The notes beneath the pieces are model-generated. The model was not told where the DNA came from. It did no database searches and worked only from the letters and a program-made list of their open reading frames with translations. The translations under genes were made by a program, and so were the position numbers. From Leptobrachium leishanense (lineage: Eukaryota > Chordata > Amphibia > Anura > Megophryidae), in assembly GCA_009667805.1 (NCBI GenBank), contig CM019069.1:53820422-53884421 (forward strand): a DNA stretch of 64,000 nucleotides. Reading direction: 5' to 3'. This document shows, in pieces, positions 54,762 to 64,000 of this stretch; positions within the stretch are counted from its first letter, which is position 1, and each line of letters opens with the position of its first letter.

Positions 54762-57028
54762 TAAGTATAAAAAAAATGGTGATGCTGAAAGGAAAAAAAT
54801 TATAAATCAGTTAATCTTCTGGAAACTACCAAAATTTTATGGATCTGTATAATTTAATTTATAAAAAAAAATGTCAAAAACCGCAGTGAGTACTGAGGAA
54901 TCTATTTTAGAAAAAAAAACATAAAAAGAACTTATGTTTGATGTAGTAATGTTTCAAACACTGAACTAGTTCTTGAAAAAAATTCTGTTATAGATCATGG
55001 GCCAAAATAAAGAATAAATCGTGATTCGTAAGATACATTTATTAATGGAAGTAACAATGACTCGTTTTGATAAATGAGCCAAAAAAATAAAATTCTATAT
55101 ATATAAAATATATATTAAAAAAAACTGAAGGGAAAAAAATATCAATTTGTTAACCTTGTCAAAACTTTATCAAAATGTTATTGATTTTTATCATTTGAAC
55201 CATAAAAAAACTCTCAAAACCTACATTGAGTAACGGAGAATGTATTTCTATTTGTGGCCTTTAGGATGAGAATTAAAATCAGAAGATAAGAATTATGGAA
55301 TATCAAGGATGGAACGATAGCGTGTGTACAAAACATTAAAAATAACTTATAATTAATGTAGTAATGATTCAGACACTGGACGGGTTCTTGATAAAAAAAA
55401 AGTCTGTTAAGTATCATGGGCCTAAATAAAGGTTTAATGATCCATAAGTTGCCTTTATTAAAGGAGAGAACAAAATATAGATTTGTTTTAAATGTGCATG
55501 ACAAAATAAAATGAATACCAAAAAAGTATTTTAAACCATTACAGCTTTGTATGGCTCACTGCTAGATAACCTTGTGGAAGGCAATGGTATGCTAGACATG
55601 CCATAATAAAATGGGAGGCAAGATAAATATGGTGAATTACTGCAGGGGGGGGGCTCAGCATATGTATAATTTTTAACATGAGGTTCATTTTCATTTTATG
55701 ACCTTGTACAGTTAATAATATGAGTGAGGTATTTGAATACATCTATTCAATATTTGAAGATTCATTTGAAATAATTTTATCTGATGAATATCTTTACTCA
55801 TCTATGAAATTTGTGTATTTATAAATATATGAACAATACACATGCACAACATATATGTGTTCATGCGGAAAATAAATATAAAATGAGTGCTTCACATATA
55901 AACAAGATAAGTTTCCTACATATTTATTTTCTGTTAATCTGTATATTTGTGTTTTGTTTTTAATATCTTGCATTTTATTACTTTGTATTTCTGTAACGAC
56001 TGTAACAACTCAATGTTCTTGAACCAAGGACATACTTGAAAACGCGAGAAATCTCAATGTATCCTTCCTGGTAAAATACTTTATGAATAAATAAATAAAT
56101 AAGTGTTTAGTTTTTTCCTGTAAAGCCCAAAAAATTTGAAATGTGAAACTAAATGGAACTTTTCGATAGTTCGTGCGTGTCTTGTGTAAATTTAATTGGT
56201 TACAAGGATCACCAAAGGGCATGTGCTAAACTTAGCACTGGGAGCTTTGATTGACAGGAGACAAGTGTTCCCAGCAGGGGTGATACTGATAGGGGCTCAG
56301 ATGATTCCCTTAAAAAGTCATCAGTGACACATTGGCTGCATATATAGTTTATCAGTGCTATTCCTGGCTCTCACCCGTCCGAAAGAAATGCAACCTCACA
56401 AGACAAATCACAGGCATGGAAAAAAAATACCCCCCCCCCCCTTTGTAACATTTTGCAGCAAAAATTTGTAAAAGTACTAATATTTCAAGCTGTTATACTA
56501 CTGAGAAAAAAAAAATCAGCCGTTCTCATGATTACACTTTCTAAGTCTATTGATAATATATATATATATTCTATTTTACAAATATAAATATCCATGTCCA
56601 TTGTTCATGCATGCTTTTGTATCTTATTTCATTTAAACAGAAGAAAAAAACATGAAAGAGTACCGGTATATCCATATATAAGAACCATGATGCAAATAAA
56701 GTAAACTAGTGCAAACCATATCTAAGTTTATTATATTTCTAATTTATCACAATCTATTCTTATTTCTCAATGTATATATATATATATATATATAATATAT
56801 ATATTATGTATATATACGCAATAGGCACACACACATATATATACATTATATATGTATATATACGCAATAGGCACACACACATATATATACATTATATATG
56901 TATATATACGCAATAGGCACACACACATATATATATATATAGTTTTTTATATAAGATAGACAAACCACATACAGTATATCCAAATTTGCTAAATATAACA
57001 TTATACTGAATATCTATATGATACTGAC
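54762..57028. other. Titin intron 1
   Basis: AT-rich. 56,035-56,100 repeats the retroposon tail of 36,530. 56,760-56,940 is a tandem block of ATATATACGCAATAGGCACAC units, about three copies of ~58 bp. 56,230-56,390 is less AT-rich and holds a possible regulatory block (see 56,248). No exon seen. Confidence 0.6.
56248..56257 (+). promoter_or_regulatory. PBX/MEIS-type site in intron 1
   Basis: TGATTGACAG is the textbook PBX-MEIS/PREP composite sequence, inside CTTTGATTGACAGGAG. A similar CTTTGATTGACGGGAC lies in the intron 2 cluster at 48,874. Function is inferred from motif only. Confidence 0.3.
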
Positions 57029-57245
57029 CTGTTATCGCCAGAGTGCCTAAAAAGGGTGGGACTGAGCCCAAAGGCTTGGTAGCGACCTCCTTATTCCACA
57101 GAATATTGTGAGACAATTCCAGCGTGTAAATGGTTGCACCTCTTATGCTTAGAAAACAAAACTACACAGTGGTTGGCTGTGTGTAGTTTTGTTTTTCTAG
57201 GCAATCCCTACACCCGAGGCAAGGCTTGGGATGCACGAACTACTC
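57029..57245 (-). other. TTN: Candidate titin exon 1 (non-coding 5'UTR)
   Basis: On the minus strand, sequence from ~30 bp after a TATA box to the donor CGATAACAG|GTCAGT. It has no ATG, as expected for a leader exon, and its length (about 215 nt) is like that I recall for the mammalian non-coding first exon. A 16-bp perfect hairpin lies inside (AAAACAAAACTACACA at 57,153-57,168 with its complement at 57,180-57,195). The start site is inferred from TATA spacing. Confidence 0.55.
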
Positions 57246-57400
57246 AGAAGTGCTAACGTGGTGGTTTTATCTTTTATACCCCATATCTGCTGACAGCCCA
57301 GCATCATCGTTTCACAGGCCCCTTCCATTGGTTCCCGAGCAGAAAGGGATCACGGTAAAGGGTGGCACTTGATGTCATGCCACACCTGTCAAGATGACTG
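57246..57400 (-). promoter_or_regulatory. TTN: Candidate titin promoter
   Basis: TATAAAAG at 57,271-57,278 on the minus strand, CCAAT at 57,327-57,331 about 50 bp upstream and a CACCTG-type E-box at 57,383-57,388. The order and spacing suit a TATA-type muscle promoter reading toward titin. The stretch is free of recognised transposons. Confidence 0.5.
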
Positions 57401-58334
57401 GTGGTGCTAAAATTGGCATCCTTAAATCTGGTTTCGCTGTACGGAGACCAAACATATGCACTGCTGAGTGGGGGGGAGGAGAAGGCTGGACAGGTCCTTA
57501 AGAGTATCTGTTGCTAGAGAAAGAACTTTTCAATTTATCTCATTTTTGGGAACTCTGTGGTGTCCTTATGACATATCCATTTGCCTTATTGTGAACTGTA
57601 GTGCAACATTTAAATACATTTCATTAAATGAATGCTAAGCTCATTAAACAACATTATGTGAATGTGTACATTCACTCTGTCGCTGTCACTCAAACCTCCC
57701 AAATTACTTCCTGCACTAGTGACCTTCCAAATATATTTTATTCTTTATAAGCCAAGTGTACGATGCTCCCGGTTTAACCTGGAGGATGCTCTTTCATTTA
57801 TTTTATCTAAAATAATGATGGACCGGGGTTAAAACTATTTTAGAACAGTTTAAAACAAACTTTTTGCGCTTACAAATGTTCAATTTTGTTGTGTTGTTGT
57901 TTTATTTTTACCATTGATTTCCACGTCTTTAAATTGGTTCAATTTCCATCTTTGTAATCACCAATGTCATCTTTGCATTTTCTGCACTTGTCTGCGCATT
58001 GTTTACACTCCTGAAAATGCATGCGATTAAAACATAAAAAGAACTCACCTTCCAAATACATTAAAACATAAAAAATAAACAAACATACAACCAGCATCTT
58101 AATACATGGAGTTTCTGGTTCTCTGTTTAAGTCTTAAAACATTTACAGGCACGATTTATCATGCAGTTATTTTAAGGTTCTCTGCATCTCGTTCTGGAAA
58201 TAGCTGTATGAATGGCTCTGTTGCCTACATTAGAATATGAAAATATTTAACAGTATGCATTTATTTCTCCTTTAAATATAAATAAATATAATACTCCGTA
58301 AATAATATAATAGCATAGATGACTCCTTAATATA
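57401..58334. other. Upstream region of titin
   Basis: About 0.9 kb without a recognised element or reading frame; could contain distal regulatory sequence. The part up to 57,560 is relatively GC-balanced, beyond that AT-rich. Confidence 0.5.
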
Positions 58335-58516
58335 CAGGTCTATTCACTAAAGGTGAAACTGAGGAGAACTTTTGGAAAAAGTGAAAATTCTAGGACAAAA
58401 TAGCCAAACCAGAAAAATTCTCCCATTTATCTCACTCTCCAAACCGATTATTTGTTCTAGATTCTTCTCTTAGCCTGCCAATTCTCCTGGTTTTCACCTT
58501 TTAGTGAATAGACCTG
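58335..58516. repeat. CAGGTCTATTC MITE copy
   Basis: CAGGTCTATTCACTAAAGG to TTAGTGAATAGACCTG, ATA duplicated on both sides. Confidence 0.86.
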
Positions 58517-58524
58517 ATAATCTT

Positions 58525-59430
58525 CAGGGTTATTCAAAGAGAATCGAAAAGTCACCGCACGTTCGGTGACTTTTCGTTCTCTTCAATTCAGTACGATTTG
58601 GCGATCCCATTTTGGCGACCCTGCGGTGTATTCAGCAGCAAGCACCACAGGGACGTCGTAGTGTAGGGAAAAGCTGCCGAAAACCTGCCGAACACTCACC
58701 GCAAAACCCAGGCGAATGCACATTGAAACCCGCAAAAACATCTGGATTAACCCCGCCGAAGACGCCAAAGAAACCCGAGCAGGAGCCAATCAGAGCGCAG
58801 AGCAGCCGCCGGAAAAACCCGACACCGCAGATGAATGAAGTGAAAAAAAAAACAGTCCGCTTGAATGTTTGAAAAGTGAAACGCTGTTTGCAAAGAAACT
58901 ACTGAGCGAAAATGTCTGAAATTTGCATATGAGGTCCAATGAATGATAATAAAAAGGGCTGCTACAGAAAAAAGAAAAACGTTTGAAAAAAATAACTAAA
59001 TCTAAAAAATTTTTTTGCAAATAAAATCCCAAAAAATGTTCAAAAGATCCTAAAAAATCTATAAATAAAGAGACTTTTTACTGCAGAATATTATAATCAA
59101 CGGTTTATTAGATATTGAATTAAAACAGGAATATTTTTAACATTGAAGCCTATGGGATTCGCCTGAATAAATCTGTCGAATGAAGCAACCGAATGGCAGG
59201 GCATTTCGGCAACTTTTCCCTGCTGGTTTTTGTTCTCTGAATAGACGAAGCTATGGGGATTTCACTGCCCTCAAACAGGCACCGAACAGGCACCGTATGT
59301 GCAGGCAATTCGCCAACATTTGGCGAATTGCCTGCTCTGATAGCCGAATGGCCAGGAAAGGTAACCGAATGCTGATTTTCAGCGTTTGTTTACCTTTCGC
59401 CTGCAATTCGGAGCTCTTCTAATAACCCTG
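58525..59430. repeat. ~0.9-kb inverted-repeat element, uninterrupted copy
   Basis: CAGGGTTATTCAAAGAGAATC to TCTAATAACCCTG with CTT on both sides. It matches 14,960-16,310 but lacks the nested MITE, so it serves as the empty-site reference. Open frames inside are not gene-like. Confidence 0.85.
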
Positions 59431-59570
59431 CTTGTGTTTGACATGTATCGAATATCCAGACAGCCCATAATGTGTAATACTTGTATTATCAGTACTGAAA
59501 TATATGCTAAAGGGATTATTCACAATATGCTACTGTTGCAAACACCAGTGAAAGGGACATGTATGACTAG

Positions 59571-60300
59571 GGGCTACATTACATTGTTCGCGATAAAACG
59601 GGGAGGCAAAGAAGAAAAACTTGTGTCTGCAGGTTTCTCGTTTGCGCCCTGTTTTAGTGCAATATTACAATGCAGGCTCTTAAAAAAATGCCTGCATTGT
59701 TAACGGACACTAAGCCCCGGGACGCGCGTGGCAGCGCTAAGTGCTGCCGTGCGCATCCTCTCCATGGAGTCTGTAGGACTCCATTGAGCAGACAGCGCCG
59801 GTCACATGACCTGCCGGATCTCGCCTCGGCGTAGTGATCCGCGGGGAGACTTTTTCCCCCAATCTCACCCTGCTCCCGGCGGAAGGAGGAGGCGGTTGGA
59901 GCCGCAGTCCTTGCTGCGGGATAGGAGGTGAGTATCTGATTTATTTTGGGGGGGTTTCTGGCTGGTGCTAACGGATTCTGCAGAAGCAGCAGAATCCGTT
60001 AGCACCAACTCCAGGCTGTGGTTAACTGTCGTGTAACCGCAGCCGGACGTTAATTAGCGTTAGTACAATGCAATACTAATGCAAATTAACACTTTGCGCT
60101 CTCCATGTTAAGCATAGGGAGCGCAAAGTACAATAACCTCGCGCAGTACAGCGTAAGATTCCAAACAGTAATGGGTTTCTTAACCCAATAGCGTTTGGAC
60201 TGTAATATGGTGCGCCCGCGTTAGGGCCACCAGGGCTAACTTTAACGCTCACACAGGCGAGCGCTAACGTTAGCAACAAGATTGTAAAGTAACGCTAGAT
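59571..60300. repeat. GGGCTACATTACA repeat
   Basis: Starts GGGCTACATTACATTG; contains a palindrome TAACGGATTCTGCAGAAGCA/GCAGAATCCGTTA near 59,970 and GCTCTCCATGTTAAGCATAG. Right end degenerate; coordinates approximate. Confidence 0.6.
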
Positions 60301-60599
60301 TTTTTAAATTGACCTTTAAACACATACCAATAGACAAACTAGAAAAATCAATAAAAGTTGTAAGAATGTGTGAAAAAATTATTTTCTTGTCTTAAACTCT
60401 GTAACTGCATCTTCTCTGGCCACGCCCCTCAGCTAGAGGTGTTTTTTCAGTTCCCACTTCCTGTATATCCCCCGCCTCCTCCCCACCCACTACTCCACCC
60501 ATCAAAGCGTCACATGAACTAGCACAAGCTGTGCGTGTGAAACTCTGTGCACGCTCAGGACCTCAGACTGGGGAATTGGAGAAACCGAATATTAGCATC

Positions 60600-60925
60600 T
60601 CTGCAACTGTGACGAAGGACTCACTCATCGCTGTCTCGCTCACACATTCCCGCTCACTCACCCGCTGACTCGCTCACTCACACTCGCTCACTGACTCGCT
60701 TACTCACACTTGCTCACTGACTCACTCACCCATGCTCACTCAGCGCTGACTTGCTCACACACTCACCCATTGACTTACCCACATTCACTTATATGCTGAC
60801 TTGTTCACACACACTCACCCTCTGACTCACTCACACATTCACGCTTACTCACCAGCTGATTCACTGACACATTCACACTCACCCGCTACCATGCTCACAC
60901 ACTCACTGACACACTCACTTGCACT
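60600..60925. repeat. (CTCACTCACA)-type low-complexity tract
   Basis: Degenerate run of CTCACTCACACACTCGCTGACT units, about 300 bp, ending just left of the LTR. Confidence 0.9.
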
Positions 60926-60945
60926 CTTTCATGGTTTATATAGGG

Positions 60946-61938
60946 TGTTGTGGACAGAAATGTATATATTCGCTTTTATAATATTCAAAGGCTTAGAAAG
61001 AGGCCTAGAAAAATGCTCATTTAAGTAGTTTAATTGGTTAATCAGGATTTATGAATCAAATGCATATTATTGTTTAACACGCTATCTTAGCTGATTGTTT
61101 TGTACGCACATGTAGTTTCTTTTCCAATAATCAAGAAGAGAATGTTTTGGAACATCTTGGAGAATGTTTTGGAACATCTTGGAACGTCCTGTAACAAACG
61201 TCCTTGACGGCTAAGGCTAGGGTCAAACGAAAGCATTTTTACACGGGAACGTAAAAAAGTGCGTCCGAACGAATTGACGTATTTTTTCACGGAATTCGCG
61301 AAAACGGTCATACGATGCGCATTTTTCGTGCGTGATTTCTTTCGGATCGTCAATAAAACTCTTTTTGCGTCTGGACGTTATGTAGGGTGGACATTAGCAG
61401 TGTCTGACATCTCCTAATCACGCAAACACGCCGCTATGCCGCAGCTGCGCACTCTGTACGTCCGTACTAGCGGTTCGGCGTTCTCGAAAAAATGCGTTCG
61501 TTTTCCACTTGCGTTGCGCGGCCGGACTTTCGTGCGACCGTACTTCGTATATTGGCCGTCATTGCCCGTCATTTGCTGCTAGTGCGGCCGTGATTAAGTG
61601 CGCCAGAACGCACGTTAAAAGTGCGCTGGTCTGACCCCAGCCTAAAGGGACAACCGGAGACGCTGTTGTTTTATTTCTTTAACTGTTATTAAACAAAGTC
61701 TGTAATTTCACAATATTAATGACGAATAGAATGTTGGGCAACAGCCTGTTTTCGTTACATGCGAAGTAGCATAAAAAGCCTTGGAAATTATCAATAAAGG
61801 GCAGAGAAGTCATTGGCTTGAAAGCCACATAGACATATTCCTTGTCTGTGTGATTTCTTTATGCGCGCATATATCTGATTTCTCCACCGAATTAGAACAG
61901 AGACTGGCATCCGAGGAAGGACTCCATTGTCCACTGCA
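60946..61938 (+). mobile_element. Second LTR of the retroviral family, with nested MITE
   Basis: TGTTGTGGACAGAAATGTAT to GTCCACTGCA, matching 27,702-28,290 in sequence apart from an inserted TAA-flanked MITE at 61,215-61,642. No internal retroviral genes are recognisable on either side, so it behaves as a solo LTR. It lies about 3.7 kb upstream of the candidate titin promoter, in opposite orientation. Confidence 0.85.
61215..61642. mobile_element. TAA-flanked MITE nested in LTR
   Basis: GGCTAGGGTCAAACGAAAGC to GCTGGTCTGACCCCAGCC, TAA on both sides. The other LTR shows the empty site as GACAAGCTAAGAGAAGCTCG near 27,987. Confidence 0.88.
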
Positions 61939-62462
61939 GGGAATGGAAATGTGGAAACAGTGCTTACGTATATGTTTTATCTTGTATGTCAGGATAAAGT
62001 ATTAGGGTGGGTGCCGCCGCTAGAATATAAAGTGTCCACACACCTCAAAAGACACAATATGATAAAGCAAGAGAAAGGGTTCCGGTGTGCCCAGAACCCG
62101 TTCTCTTTCATGGTTTACATACTCACTGTCTCACTCACTATCTCACTCAACTCTCTTACACGGTCTCTCCCACTCTGCCTTGTGCTGTCTGCCTCTTGCG
62201 CGCTCTTTTTACCTTTTCTTGCTGTCTCTCTGTGCCTTTTTTTTGCTGTACTTCCCTCTGCTGTTTCTTTTTCTCCCTGTGTGTACTGATTTCTTTCCTA
62301 CCGTGTCTCTGCAGTAGCTGGTGATGAAAGAGGCAGTGACTTTATGTGCTTTTACTTATAAAGTAAACAACTCCACTGCTCTAACTCACCTTCTCATTTC
62401 CTGCACTGGCACCAAATGTGGAGGTGATGGCGCAAAGCATTATTATGCATTGGTCCATCTAA
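61939..62462. other. Unassigned sequence with CT-rich tract
   Basis: 62,103-62,117 repeats CTCTTTCATGGTTTA, also found left of the LTR at 60,925. A pyrimidine-rich tract with TCTCACTCACT follows to about 62,300. No gene. Confidence 0.5.
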
Positions 62463-62878
62463 GGCTGGAGTCAGACGAACGCAGTGTGAACGTGCGTTGA
62501 GCCGCACTTTATTACGGCCGTAGTAGCAGGAAATTACATTCAATGACGGGCAATATACGAAGTACGGCTGCACGAAAGATCGGCAGCGCAACGCAAGCGG
62601 CAAACTAACACATTTTTTCGAGAACGTGGAGCCGCTAGTACTGATGCACAGAGTGCGCTGCGTCTGCATAGCGCCATGTGTGCGTGATTAGGAGACGTCA
62701 GACGCTGCACATGTCCGGCCAACATCATGTCCATTTGTTTTTTATAGCTCCGTCAACAAATACGGCCGAAATTGCGCATCGTATGACCGCTATCGCGTCT
62801 TCCGTGAAAAAATGCGTTCGAACGCATCAACGCACTTTTGACGGTAGACGTGAAAAATGCGTTCGTCTGACCCTAGCC
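62463..62878. mobile_element. TAA-type MITE copy
   Basis: GGCTGGAGTCAGACGAACGC to GCGTTCGTCTGACCCTAGCC; flanks TAA and TTAA. Same family as 15,022; its interior resembles the 61,215 copy in inverted orientation. Confidence 0.8.
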
Positions 62879-63714
62879 TTAAACACAAGCTGCTTCACCG
62901 CTGCTAGAAGAGCGGGGGTTATTTGATCCCCTGTATTTATATTTTTTACACCTCAGAAAGTCATGTCATGGGACAGGACAGAGTTTGGCCTTTCTAATGA
63001 TACCAAACATTGCCCATGTAAAATGTCATGTAAAAAAACCCCATGCAAACATAAAATAATTTATTTATTTATTTTTCCAAAGCAAGGGCATTATCCATTA
63101 GTCACGCATAATATAAGCAATACCACTGCTGTTATTCACCTTCTCATTTCCCACACTGCAAGCAAGGGCAGTGTTTTATACATAGCAATATTATCCATAA
63201 AATGCAATGCGTCAAAATACAAGCGAAAAATTGCGTATTTTCTAAGAAAAATAAAGTAACAGGTTCCAATTTAAATTTTTTTAGACGAGTGCCGGCTAGA
63301 ATATATAAGCACAAAGGTTTGGATAATAAAATGTGGGAAAAAATCATTTTACAAGCGGTAAATAATTGAAATTTTAATGGTAATTCACATTTTTTTTTTA
63401 CATTTTTTATTATAGCATTATGACAAGACATGAAGTATACATAGAATAATTATAGATTTTGAATCTGCCAAGTCTGCTAAAAATAAGGATGTATAATTTA
63501 TCTGGGTCCTACATGACTTCAAATCGCGTTTGATGAGACAAAACTGTCAAAAATGAGCTCAGCATACAAAGGTGAAATTGCTCAGCAGTGAAGGGGTTGA
63601 AACGTCAACAAATGCTGTCGTTTCACAGAAGTAAAATCTAAAGACACCAGGAAAAGTCATTGTATGTCAACATACAATGACATAAACCGCTTAATCCGGT
63701 GATGGTAGCACGTT
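62879..63714. other. Intergenic AT-rich sequence
   Basis: No reading frame or RNA gene recognised. CACTGC-CAAGCAAGGGCA phrases recur around 63,080 and 63,160. AGTGAAGGGGTTGAAA near 63,588 resembles the end of the 35,313 family. Confidence 0.5.
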
Positions 63715-63719
63715 AAATG

Positions 63720-64000
63720 AACCATAGAAACATAGAAACATAGAAAAATGTCAGCAGATAAGAACCTTTCGGCCCATCTAGTCTGCCCAATTACATGGAT
63801 ACTTTACCTGGATTTATCTTTTGTTTAGGATAGCCTTATGCATGCTTAAATTAAATTACTGTTTTGGCCTCTACCACTTCAACTGGAAGACTGTTCCATG
63901 TATCCACCACCCTCTCAGTAAAATAATGCTTCCTGATGTTACTTTTAAACCTTTGCCCCTCTAATCTAAGACTATGTCCTCTTGTTTTGCTACTTTGTTT
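63720..64000. repeat. Interspersed repeat (CATAGAAACATAGAAA start)
   Basis: Begins ACCATAGAAACATAGAAACA, contains AGATAAGAACCTTTCGGCCC and CATCTAGTCTGCCCAA, and continues to the window edge. I recognise this as a repeat type common in amphibian genomes; whether SINE or LINE-derived is not resolved. Confidence 0.6.

Noticed and set aside
58612..58872. Basic, Pro-rich 86-codon frame
   Set aside because: Part of the 58,525-59,430 repeat and also present in the 14,960 copy with changes; not a gene.

Overview
The window is vertebrate nuclear DNA and carries the 5' end of the giant muscle gene titin (TTN) on the minus strand. It runs from the probable promoter and non-coding first exon near 57.0-57.4 kb down to the first part of the I15 immunoglobulin domain at 851. 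The dense load of small inverted-repeat DNA transposons, many with TAA, TTAA or 8-bp target duplications, and the degree of divergence from mammalian titin fit an anuran amphibian best. That species call is an inference.

Forty coding exons join without a frame break, each with AG/GT borders and matching phase. They give about 3,240 codons (9,721 nt). In transcript order (falling coordinates) they encode Z1-Z2 (telethonin site), a Pro/Ser linker, the alpha-actinin-binding Z-repeats, the Z-disc Ig domains Z3-Z9 with an SP-rich phosphorylation segment, the charged linker, and the proximal tandem Ig segment I1-I14 with part of I15. Mostly one Ig domain equals one phase 1-1 exon of 261-285 nt.

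Layout: 0.85-9.8 kb, I2-I15 exons; 9.9-14.8 kb, large Z7-I1 exon and Z5-Z7; 16.6-21.0 kb, Z3-Z4 and linker; 22.2-31.1 kb, Z-repeat region, interrupted by a retroviral remnant (open env reading frame, 3' LTR) in antisense orientation and by a 683-bp duplication that copies one Z-repeat exon; 31-36 kb, repeats including a large satellite-bearing element; 36-40 kb, Z2/Z1 exons with LINE and Helitron-helicase fragments; 40.3-54.3 kb, large intron 2 with nested transposons and a possible muscle regulatory cluster; 54.33 kb, start-codon exon; 57.0-57.3 kb, non-coding exon 1 and TATA promoter; 57.4-64 kb, upstream DNA with transposons and a second LTR of the same retroviral family.

The points most worth checking are the duplicated Z-repeat exon whose breakpoint coincides with the LTR edge, the open env frame with an unusual CX9CC motif, several terminal-inverted-repeat elements that carry internal satellite arrays (one of TTAGGG type), and the titin promoter/5'UTR with a 16-bp hairpin.
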